From Chloroflexota bacterium (GTDB lineage: Bacteria; Chloroflexota; Limnocylindria; Limnocylindrales; CSP1-4): a stretch of 10,163 nucleotides of DNA. A model generated the notes under the pieces. The model did not search any database. It worked only from the letters and a program-made list of their open reading frames with translations, and was not told the origin of the DNA. Positions 1 to 5,799 of this stretch are shown here, piece after piece; position 1 is the stretch's first letter, and each line of letters starts with the position of its first letter. Made by a program: the position numbers and the translations under genes. The stretch spans positions 1 through 10,163 of the forward strand of contig JACDAV010000032.1 in the NCBI GenBank assembly GCA_013695255.1, read 5' to 3'.

Positions 1-820
1 AGAAGACGATCAGCGCGACGCCGAGCCCCAGCGCGATCTGCGCCCCCACGAAACCGCCCATCAGCAGCTGGTCCGCGAAGCGCTCGTCCGGCTTCCGGAT
101 CAGCTGGAAGATGGACTGGCTCGTCCACAGGCCAAGCGCCGCGTTGATGGCGATCCACGTCGGCGCGAGGAGCCAGACGCTCGAGGCGGTCAGCAGCTCG
201 ACGTAGCGCCGCCAGCCGAAATGTGGCGCGTCCAGCGAGCGCGCCTCCGCGCGCGCCGGTCGCACCCCGTACCGGTAGATCAGGAACGAGGCGCCGTAGA
301 TCACGGCGTTCAGTAGGAAGGCCGTCCGCCCCAGGCCCGGCGCGACGCCCGGGATCCCGTCGTAGAGCAGCCCCGCGGCCGTGATGCCCACGCCCAGCCC
401 CGCCAGGGTCGCGCCCTCGAACCGCGCCGACGCGCGGCCCCGGAGCAGCTCGTCGCCGGCCGTGACCATGGCGATGAAGCCGAGGATCGACGGCACGGAC
501 GCGGCGGTGGACGCGCCCTCGAGCCAGCGCGTGCCGCCGATCAGCAGGAGGTCCGTCGTCGCCCACGTCATGACGACCGCGACCGCACCGAAGACCGGCC
601 CGATCTGCATCACCCGGTGGTGGCCCCACCGGTCCGAGAGCAGCCCGAAGGGTGCGGACAGCAGCAGCTCGGCGGCGAAGAACGTGGCCCCGAAGATGGC
701 CAGAGTGAACTCGCTGACGTCCAGGTCCCGCAGGTAGAAGACCAGGAGCCCGCCCGTCAGGCCCGTGCTGAAGCGCAGGGTGAAGGTGCCGAGGAGGACG
801 GCGAGCATCGAGCGGCTCAC
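1..820 (-). CDS. MFS transporter, 3' end beyond window
   Basis: Major facilitator superfamily permease of the inner membrane; the substrate cannot be told from sequence. The reverse strand is open from a GTG at 820 to the left edge, giving 273 residues, roughly the first seven of the usual twelve membrane helices. Hydrophobic segments alternate with short charged loops, and the loop after the second helix carries the MFS motif A, GLLSDRWGHHRV, at residues 59-70. A longer hydrophilic central loop follows at about 184-205 (YRYGVRPARAEARSLD), as expected between the two six-helix halves. I chose GTG 820 because a TACCCT box lies 7 bases upstream, which suits a leaderless mRNA; the in-frame ATG at 808 is the alternative. 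No Shine-Dalgarno sequence is visible. The gene is divergent from the gamma-glutamyltransferase-like gene. The family is certain; the substrate is unknown. Confidence 0.9.
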   Translation of the reverse strand, partial: MSRSMLAVLLGTFTLRFSTGLTGGLLVFYLRDLDVSEFTLAIFGATFFAAELLLSAPFGLLSDRWGHHRVMQIGPVFGAVAVVMTWATTDLLLIGGTRWLEGASTAASVPSILGFIAMVTAGDELLRGRASARFEGATLAGLGVGITAAGLLYDGIPGVAPGLGRTAFLLNAVIYGASFLIYRYGVRPARAEARSLDAPHFGWRRYVELLTASSVWLLAPTWIAINAALGLWTSQSIFQLIRKPDERFADQLLMGGFVGAQIALGLGVALIVF

Positions 821-827
821 GCCGGCT

Positions 828-833
828 AGGGTA
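828..833 (-). promoter_or_regulatory. -10 box (TACCCT) of the MFS gene
   Basis: On the minus strand TACCCT lies 7 bases before the GTG at 820. This fits TANNNT, the minimal -10 element, at the distance that places the transcription start at or near the start codon. I see no clear -35 hexamer. The call rests on position and on the same arrangement at three other genes in the window. Confidence 0.45.
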
Positions 834-952
834 GCGGCGCGACCGGGGTCCGCGGGACGGGGCGGCTCCGAGGGCCCGCTGTTTGCCGGCCCACGCGTTG
901 CCGGCTGGCACTCGCCCGGGCCGTCTCCGCCTTCGTGGGCCGGGTCGCTGGC

Positions 953-958
953 TACAAT
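953..958 (+). promoter_or_regulatory. -10 box (TACAAT) of the GGT-like gene
   Basis: TACAAT differs from the TATAAT consensus at one position and ends 8 bases before the ATG at 967. No Shine-Dalgarno sequence stands between it and the start, so the mRNA is probably leaderless. No good -35 box is seen about 17 bp upstream. The 146 bp between 820 and 967 therefore hold two divergent promoters and nothing else I can recognise. Confidence 0.55.
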
Positions 959-966
959 CCCCATCC

Positions 967-2595
967 ATGACCGCCTCCCCCCTCGTGCCGGTGCCGCTCG
1001 CCCGCGGTCGACGGGGAGCGGTCGTCGCCCCGCATCACCTCGCGACGGCGGCCGGGCTCGAGGTCCTGGCGGCCGGCGGCAGCGCCGTCGATGCCGCGAT
1101 CGCGACCAATGCGGCGCTCGCCGTGGTCATGTCCAACGGCTGCGGCGTGGGCGGCGACGCGTTCTGGCTCATCTGGGACGCGGCAACGGGAGCGCAGGTC
1201 GGGCTGAACGGCTCTGGCCGATCGGCGGCGGCCGCCGACCCGGCCGCGCTGCGTGCTCGCGGCCTCACGGCCATCCCGTATCGCGGCGCGCTCTCGATCA
1301 CCGTCCCGGGCGCCGTGCGCTCGTGGGGCGACGCGCATGCCCGGTTCGGGCGGCTGGGCCGGGACGGCGTCCTTGCGCCCGCGATCGCGCTCGCTCGCGG
1401 CGGGTTCCCTGCCTGGGACGGATTCATCGCCTCCGTGGAAGCCATGGCCGGCGTGGCGGAGGCGGGCTTCCTCGGCCACTTCAGGCCGCATGGCCGCGCC
1501 TGGCGCCCGGGCGAGGCGGTGCGCCTGCCGGCGCTCGCGGCCACGCTCGAGCGTCTTGCGACGGACGGCTTCGGTAGCTTCTACGAGGGCGAGATCGCCG
1601 ACCACCAGGCGCGCGCCCTGGCGGCCGCCGGATCCGCCCTCACGAGCGCTGACTTCGCGGACCACACCTCCACCTGGACCGAGCCGATCGAGACCAGCTA
1701 CCGGGGGGTCCGCGTGACGACCCACCGGCCGAACAGCTCGGGTGTCGTGGCCCTGCAGCTGCTGAACCTTCTCGAACAGTTCGAGCCGCCGGCCGGTGAG
1801 CCGGACGCGCGCTGGGTCCACCTCGGCATCGAGACCTCGAAGCTCGCGATGGCCGACCGTGACGCCCACCTGACGGACCCGGAGTGGCACGACATCCCGC
1901 TCGACCGCCTCCTGGACAAAAGCTACGCGGTCGATCTCGCCCGGCGGGTCGAGCCCGATCGAGCCTCCCCTGCCCCGGCGGCGCGGGTGCCGCGCGGCGG
2001 CGGGACCATCTATCTCGCGACGGTCGATGCCCTGGGCAACGCCGTCAGCCTGATCGAGTCCAACTACAGCGGCTTCGGGTCGGGCGTCGCCGATCCCGTC
2101 ACCGGCGTCCATTACCAGAACCGGGGCTCCTACTTCAGCCTCGATCAGGACCACCCCAACGTCCTCGCCCCGCGCAAGCGCACCCTGCACACGCTGCTGC
2201 CCGGGATGCTGTTTCGCGACGGCCAGCCGGGCCCGTGGGTGGTGGCGGGCTCGATGGGCGGAGACGCCCAGCCGCAGATCCACGCCCAGGTGGTCTCCGG
2301 GCTCGTCGACGCGCGCCGCGACGTGCGCTCCGCTGTCTCGGCGCCGCGCTGGTTCGTCGAGCCGGCCGAGCACTTTGCGCCGCCGGTCGAGGTCCGCATC
2401 GAGCCGCGCTTCGCGCCGGGCGTGGTCGATGAGCTGAAACGGCTCGGACATCCCGTCACCGAGGTGGGCGCCTGGGACAGCGGTCTCGGCCATTGCCATG
2501 CCATCGAGCTCGTGGCCGGCGGCCCGGCCGATCCGGACGGTTCGCTCGTGGCCGCGACGGACCCGCGCAGCATGGGGCTGCCGGCCGTCCGCTGA
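967..2595 (+). CDS. Gamma-glutamyltransferase-family Ntn hydrolase (YwrD-like)
   Basis: A 542-residue member of the gamma-glutamyltranspeptidase/acylase family, proenzymes that cut themselves to expose an N-terminal threonine and then hydrolyse or transfer an amide-linked acyl group. The N-terminal hallmark (AAGLEVLAAGGSAVDAAIAT, residues 28-47) and SNGCGVGGDAF (56-66) are clear. The predicted nucleophile is Thr347 in GGGTIYLATVD, giving a large subunit 1-346 and a small subunit 347-542; GSMGGDAQPQ (428-437) is the oxyanion-hole region in the form seen in short cytosolic members. There is no signal peptide, so it should act in the cytoplasm, unlike periplasmic glutathione-degrading GGTs. At the place where classical GGTs have the Arg that binds the substrate carboxylate (in an R-E-x-A-P context), this protein reads LNGSGRSAAAA (80-90), so glutathione need not be the substrate. 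Oxamate amidohydrolase (HpxW) and cephalosporin acylases are relatives. ATG 967 was chosen over an upstream ATG at 883 because of the adjacent -10 box and the family's usual N-terminus. Confidence 0.9.
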   Translation: MTASPLVPVPLARGRRGAVVAPHHLATAAGLEVLAAGGSAVDAAIATNAALAVVMSNGCGVGGDAFWLIWDAATGAQVGLNGSGRSAAAADPAALRARGLTAIPYRGALSITVPGAVRSWGDAHARFGRLGRDGVLAPAIALARGGFPAWDGFIASVEAMAGVAEAGFLGHFRPHGRAWRPGEAVRLPALAATLERLATDGFGSFYEGEIADHQARALAAAGSALTSADFADHTSTWTEPIETSYRGVRVTTHRPNSSGVVALQLLNLLEQFEPPAGEPDARWVHLGIETSKLAMADRDAHLTDPEWHDIPLDRLLDKSYAVDLARRVEPDRASPAPAARVPRGGGTIYLATVDALGNAVSLIESNYSGFGSGVADPVTGVHYQNRGSYFSLDQDHPNVLAPRKRTLHTLLPGMLFRDGQPGPWVVAGSMGGDAQPQIHAQVVSGLVDARRDVRSAVSAPRWFVEPAEHFAPPVEVRIEPRFAPGVVDELKRLGHPVTEVGAWDSGLGHCHAIELVAGGPADPDGSLVAATDPRSMGLPAVR

Positions 2596-2626
2596 ACCCG
2601 ATCCGCCCTCGCTCCTGCGGGCTGGA

Positions 2627-2632
2627 TATACT
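2627..2632 (+). promoter_or_regulatory. -10 box (TATACT) of the small protein-azlCD operon
   Basis: TATACT lies 31 bases after the GGT-like stop codon and 76 bases before the GTG at 2709. It is the closest match to TATAAT in the region and stands out in very GC-rich sequence. It implies that the next three genes are transcribed independently, with a leader of about 70 bases. An in-frame GTG at 2643 sits 10 bases downstream and would make a leaderless form of the first gene. Confidence 0.45.
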
Positions 2633-2696
2633 CGGCGGGCCGGTGGCAGGCTGCGCTCACACGAGGCCGCCACCGGTCCTGCTGCCCGGTCAGCGT

Positions 2697-2701
2697 GGAG
2701 G
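2697..2701 (+). promoter_or_regulatory. Ribosome binding site deciding the start at 2709
   Basis: GGAGG, within a longer run GGAGGGGG at 2697-2704, lies 7 bases before the GTG at 2709. It is one of only a few strong Shine-Dalgarno sequences in the window and favours GTG 2709 over the in-frame GTG at 2643. Confidence 0.7.
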
Positions 2702-2708
2702 GGGTCCC

Positions 2709-2981
2709 GTGACGTCGAACGTCGGTCAGAACTACCCGTACACGAGCGAGACCGAAGCTGAGCGGGCGGCGGCGATCGACCGCCTCCTCGGTGCACAGGA
2801 GGACCTGGCGGGCAAGCTCGCCGGCGAGGCGACGCCGCTCGACCACAACGATCGCTGGTGGGTCTGGAAGTGCCCGACGAAGGGCTGCCCCGGCCTCCTC
2901 CACGCGGCCGGCTACTCGCTCGAGAAGCACGCCGTCTACGTCGTCTGCGACGGGTCCTGCGCCAAGACCTTCCTGCGCTGA
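2709..2981 (+). CDS. Small four-cysteine protein, possible zinc ribbon
   Basis: A 90-residue protein of unknown function. The first half (about 1-45) is acidic and probably helical, with TSETEAERAAAIDRLLGAQE. The second half contains WWVWKCPTKGC and VVCDGSC: two cysteine pairs, CPTKGC (residues 55-60) and CDGSC (80-84), about 20 residues apart. This could bind one zinc ion in a ribbon-like fold, though the pair spacing (C-x4-C, C-x3-C) is not the common C-x2-C. There is no signal peptide or membrane segment. The start is set by a strong Shine-Dalgarno sequence. The stop is 11 bases before the azlC start, so it is probably first in an operon with azlCD; a regulatory role there is only a guess. 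Third-position GC matches its neighbours, so the gene looks native and real. I recognise no named family. Confidence 0.8.
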   Translation: MTSNVGQNYPYTSETEAERAAAIDRLLGAQEDLAGKLAGEATPLDHNDRWWVWKCPTKGCPGLLHAAGYSLEKHAVYVVCDGSCAKTFLR

Positions 2982-2992
2982 CCGGCGGCGCC

Positions 2993-3793
2993 GTGGCCGA
3001 CGCAGACCCGGCGATCGACCTTGCCACCGCGCGCCGGCGCCTGGTGGTCGACGGGCTCGGCATTCTCGCGACCGCGGCCGGCTTCGGCTTCGTCTACGGC
3101 CTCTCCGCGCGGACCGCGGGCTTCTCGCCGCTCGAGGCGATCGCGATGAGCGTGCTGGTGTTCGCCGGCGCGGCGCAGTTCGCCGCCGTGGGGTACGTGG
3201 CCGGCGGATTCTCGTGGCCCGGGATCGTCCTCCTGACCGCCTTCCTGAACGCCCGGCACCTACTCTACTCGGCGGCGCTCGCGCCATGGTTCGTGGACCG
3301 GCCGCGAGCGGAGCGGGCCGCGATGGCCCATTTCCTCACGGACGAGTCGTTCGCCCTGTCGATCACGCACCTCCGCCGGCTCGGACGGCGCGATCGGTGG
3401 GGCTACTGGTTCCCGGCCATCGTCACGACGTTCATCCCGTGGAACCTGGCGACGCTCGGCGGGGTGCTCATCGGCGGGGCGATCCCGGACCCGTCGCGGT
3501 TCGGCCTTGACGTCGTCTTCCCGGCCGCGATGGGCGGCCTGGCCGTCGCCCTGGTGGCTGGCCGGCGCGAGGCGGTGGCGGCCATCGTCGGCGCGATCGT
3601 CGGCGTCGGGGTGTCGCTCGCGTGGGACCCGGCCGTCGGAATCATCGCCGGCGGGCTCGGCGGGCCGCTCGTGGCGATGGCCATGCCCGGCGCGCCGATG
3701 CGCGAGCGCTACCCGGCGGACCCGCTGCCGCTCGGCGTGCATCCGAACGCGCCGGAGCGGTTGATCGACGACCCGACGAGGCCCTCGTCGTGA
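2993..3793 (+). CDS. azlC: AzlC-family branched-chain amino acid exporter, large subunit
   Basis: Large subunit of an AzlCD/YgaZH-type inner-membrane exporter; characterised members export branched-chain amino acids or analogues. The 266-residue protein has several hydrophobic helices from about 20 to 230 and the family signatures FAGAAQF (57-63), NARHLLYS (86-93) and a DESFAL segment (117-122) after the third helix region. The family is usually about 230-250 residues; the extra length is a hydrophilic N-terminus of about 17 residues and a proline-rich C-terminal tail (about 233-266). The start is GTG 2993, 11 bases after the upstream stop; it has only a weak GC-rich ribosome-site candidate, so translation may be coupled. 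It overlaps azlD by 4 bases (GTGA at 3790-3793), the normal pairing of the two subunits. The family call is firm; the exact substrate is inferred. Confidence 0.92.
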   Translation: MADADPAIDLATARRRLVVDGLGILATAAGFGFVYGLSARTAGFSPLEAIAMSVLVFAGAAQFAAVGYVAGGFSWPGIVLLTAFLNARHLLYSAALAPWFVDRPRAERAAMAHFLTDESFALSITHLRRLGRRDRWGYWFPAIVTTFIPWNLATLGGVLIGGAIPDPSRFGLDVVFPAAMGGLAVALVAGRREAVAAIVGAIVGVGVSLAWDPAVGIIAGGLGGPLVAMAMPGAPMRERYPADPLPLGVHPNAPERLIDDPTRPSS

Positions 3794-4131
3794 CCGATCT
3801 CGTCCCGCTGGCGCTGCTCATGGCGCTCGCGACCTACCCGTCCCGGGCGATCCCGCTGCTCGTGTCGCGGTTCGGCCGGCTGCCCGATCCGGCCCTCGTC
3901 TACCTTCGCCTGGTGGGCCCGGCCGTGCTCGCGGCGATCGCCGCCGTCAATACCGTCGTGCTCCTGGAGACGTCGCCGGACGGCCGTCGCGTGCCCTCCT
4001 TCCAGGTCGGCATCGCGGGGCTGGCGGTCCTGGCCTGCATCGCGATGGTCATCTGGCGCAGGAACCTGCTGCTGGGGATCGTGGCCGCGGTTGGCCTCGC
4101 GGTCGCGGCGCGAGCCTCCGGCATGGCCTAG
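3790..4131 (+). CDS. azlD: AzlD-family amino acid exporter, small subunit
   Basis: Small membrane subunit that pairs with AzlC. The 113-residue protein has about three to four hydrophobic segments (about 4-13, 39-57, 73-86 and 93-107) and the AzlD hallmark TYPSRAIPLLV near residues 15-25, which in the family is a helix with a conserved Arg followed by a Pro. The start GTG 3790 overlaps the azlC stop as GTGA, with GAGG at 3778-3781 as a plausible ribosome site. The product length is normal for the family. The stop codon TAG at 4129-4131 interlocks with the stop of the opposing RidA-family gene in the palindrome CTAG, so the two convergent genes share 4 bases and no terminator can lie between them. 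Confidence 0.9.
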   Translation: MTDLVPLALLMALATYPSRAIPLLVSRFGRLPDPALVYLRLVGPAVLAAIAAVNTVVLLETSPDGRRVPSFQVGIAGLAVLACIAMVIWRRNLLLGIVAAVGLAVAARASGMA

Positions 4132-4517
4132 CCGCGGCGGGCCTCCGCCTCGATCTCGACGAGCAGGGTCGGCTCCATCAGGCCGGCGACCTGGACCAGG
4201 GTCGCGGCCGGGCGGATCTCACCGAACACCTCGCCGTGGACCGCCGCCACCGCCGGCGCGTCCTCGATCCGGGTCACGTACGTCCGGGTCCGCACGATGT
4301 CCTCCAGCCCGAAGCCGGCTTCCTCCAGGGCGGCCCGCGCGATCTCCCACGCCGCCCGAGCCTGTGCGGCCGCGTCCCCGGGATGGCGCGACCGCCCGTC
4401 CGGGCCCGCGTCCGTCGTGCCGGCCAGCCAGCACGTGTCGCGCAGCACGAGCGCGCGGCTGTAGCCGATGGCGGCTTCCCACAGGCCGCCGGAAGAGATC
4501 CGGACGCGCTCCGTCAC
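4128..4517 (-). CDS. RidA-family protein, canonical catalytic Arg absent
   Basis: A 129-residue protein of the YjgF/YER057c/UK114 (Rid) superfamily, small trimeric cytosolic proteins. RidA itself hydrolyses reactive enamines and imines made by PLP enzymes. Family features in order: AIGYSRALVLRDTCWLAGTT (16-35), a helix AQARAAWEIARAALEEAGFG (51-70), LEDIVRTRTYVT (71-82), VHGEVFGEIRPAATLVQVAG (93-112) and the closing strand LLVEIEAEA (118-126). E. coli RidA has its essential Arg105 in PARSCVEV; here the aligned stretch is PAATLVQV, so the position is Ala, and an Arg stands three residues earlier (Arg102). Rid subgroups lacking that Arg are known and usually lack imine deaminase activity, so the role is open. 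GTG 4517 overlaps the M20 stop (TGA at 4516-4514), with GAGGG 8 bases upstream, so both genes form one operon. Confidence 0.9.
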   Translation of the reverse strand: MTERVRISSGGLWEAAIGYSRALVLRDTCWLAGTTDAGPDGRSRHPGDAAAQARAAWEIARAALEEAGFGLEDIVRTRTYVTRIEDAPAVAAVHGEVFGEIRPAATLVQVAGLMEPTLLVEIEAEARRG

Positions 4518-5755
4518 GTGGCGGGCCCTCGATCCGCGAGCCGGCCGTCCCGACCGATGGCGACGAGCAGTGCCGCGAGCAGCGCCGTTCGCGGGGCGAT
4601 CGAATCGACCTCCAGATACTCGGCCGGCGAGTGGTCGTTGCCGCCGATCGGCCCGAGCCCGTCGATCGTCGGCACGCCCATGCCGGCGGTCGTGTTCGCG
4701 TCGGAAGCGCCGCCCGTGGCGGCGTCGTCGACCGCGAAGCCGAGCCGTTCGGCGAGCGCCCGGACGTGCTCGACGAGCCGGCCGGACGCCTCGAGCTTCT
4801 CCATCGGCCACCAGCGGGCCATCGTCTCGGATGTCGCCGTCGTGTCCGGGACGGACAGGGACTCGATCAGCCGGCCGATCTCCGCCTCGGCAGCCTCGAG
4901 ATCCGCTCGGGCCGTGGCCCGCACGTCGACCTCGAACTCGCACCGCTCGGGGACGACGTTCGGACGTGTGCCGCCGCGGATGAGGCCGACGTTGACCGTC
5001 ACGCCCGGCCACCGGCCGTTGAGCGCGTGGAGCCGCATGGTCAGATCGGCCGCGGCGAGGATCGCGCTGCGGCCCTTCTCCGGCTCGACGCCCGCGTGCG
5101 CCGCCCGGCCGGTCACCCGGATCCGGGCGTCGAGGATGCCCTTGCGCGAGGAGACGATGTCGCCGTTGGCGCGGGCGCACTCGAGGACGAGGCAGGTGTC
5201 GGCGCCGGCGGCGACGGCGCGGATGTGCGGACTGGAGGTGGGCGATCCGATCTCCTCGTCCGGGTTGGCCACGTAGACCAGGCGGCCGACCGGCAGCCCG
5301 CCGAGCACCTCGCGCAGGGCACCGATCGCATGGAGCCCGGCGAGGAGACCCGCCTTCATGTCGGTCACGCCGGGTCCCCGGGCGATGCCGTCCTCGATCC
5401 CGAACGGCCGCTCCGCGGCAGTTCCGGCATCGAAGACCGTGTCCATGTGCCCGATCAACAGGACGGTTGGTCCGTCCGGGGCGCCGCTCGCCCCGTTGCC
5501 GGTCCACGTTCCGACGACCGTGTCACCCAGCGTGTCGTGGGCCCGGACCTCGACCTCGGCGCCAAGCGTCCGCATCCGGTCCGCGACCCAGCGGCCCACC
5601 TCGTCGACGCCCGCCTTCGTGTAGCTGCCGCAGTCGATGTTGACGAGCTGCTCGAGATCGCGGAGGAAGGCCGGCAGCGCCTCGTCGACGTGGGCACGGA
5701 GACGCGCGAGCTCATCGTCGGTCGGGCCGGCGCCGGGTGCCGAGGGATGGGGCAT
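4514..5755 (-). CDS. M20 metallopeptidase, glutamate carboxypeptidase (CPG2)-like
   Basis: A 413-residue M20 di-zinc exopeptidase, closest by eye to carboxypeptidase G2, which removes C-terminal glutamate from peptides and acyl-glutamates. The metal-site residues are all visible: His103 in GHMDTVF, bridging Asp132 in VTDMKAG, the catalytic Glu167-Glu168 pair in NPDEEIGS, Glu192 in LECAR, and His375 in GGNDHSP. The dimerisation domain carries GRAAHAG with His220. No signal peptide is present (the N-terminus is MPHPSAPGAG), so the enzyme is probably cytoplasmic, whereas CPG2 itself is exported. The start is ATG 5755, with a TAGACT box 7 bases upstream and no Shine-Dalgarno, suggesting a leaderless mRNA. 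It is translationally coupled to the RidA-family gene and divergent from the CphA-like Mur ligase across 44 bp. The peptidase family is certain; glutamate specificity is inferred from similarity. Confidence 0.92.
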   Translation of the reverse strand: MPHPSAPGAGPTDDELARLRAHVDEALPAFLRDLEQLVNIDCGSYTKAGVDEVGRWVADRMRTLGAEVEVRAHDTLGDTVVGTWTGNGASGAPDGPTVLLIGHMDTVFDAGTAAERPFGIEDGIARGPGVTDMKAGLLAGLHAIGALREVLGGLPVGRLVYVANPDEEIGSPTSSPHIRAVAAGADTCLVLECARANGDIVSSRKGILDARIRVTGRAAHAGVEPEKGRSAILAAADLTMRLHALNGRWPGVTVNVGLIRGGTRPNVVPERCEFEVDVRATARADLEAAEAEIGRLIESLSVPDTTATSETMARWWPMEKLEASGRLVEHVRALAERLGFAVDDAATGGASDANTTAGMGVPTIDGLGPIGGNDHSPAEYLEVDSIAPRTALLAALLVAIGRDGRLADRGPAT

Positions 5756-5762
5756 GGCGGGC

Positions 5763-5768
5763 AGTCTA
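5763..5768 (-). promoter_or_regulatory. -10 box (TAGACT) of the M20-RidA operon
   Basis: Read on the minus strand, TAGACT matches TANNNT and ends 7 bases before the ATG at 5755. It occupies the place where a -35 element of the opposing Mur ligase promoter would lie (about 5762-5767), so the two promoters should exclude each other. Confidence 0.45.
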
Positions 5769-5784
5769 GCGATCGGGCCGCTGC

Positions 5785-5790
5785 TATCCT
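5785..5790 (+). promoter_or_regulatory. -10 box (TATCCT) of the CphA-like Mur ligase gene
   Basis: TATCCT matches TANNNT and ends 9 bases before the GTG at 5800, with no Shine-Dalgarno sequence between, so a leaderless mRNA is likely. It lies where the -35 region of the opposite M20 promoter would be (about 5786-5791). Confidence 0.45.
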
Positions 5791-5799
5791 CGCCGGATC

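Noticed and set aside
883..966. Upstream ATG at 883 as the start of the GGT-like protein
   Set aside because: The extra 28 residues (MPAHALPAGTRPGRLRLRGP and on) do not resemble the family, and the -10 box at 953-958 would lie inside the gene.
2643..2708. GTG at 2643 as a leaderless start of the four-cysteine protein
   Set aside because: It is in frame and 10 bases after a TATACT box, but the strong Shine-Dalgarno at 2697-2701 points to 2709, and the added residues look like untranslated sequence. Not fully excluded.
952..3063. 703-codon open frame on the minus strand opposite the GGT-like gene
   Set aside because: It is rich in Arg, Pro and Ala without any family motif, and covers a plus-strand gene with clear catalytic motifs. 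Long antisense frames are normal in very GC-rich DNA.
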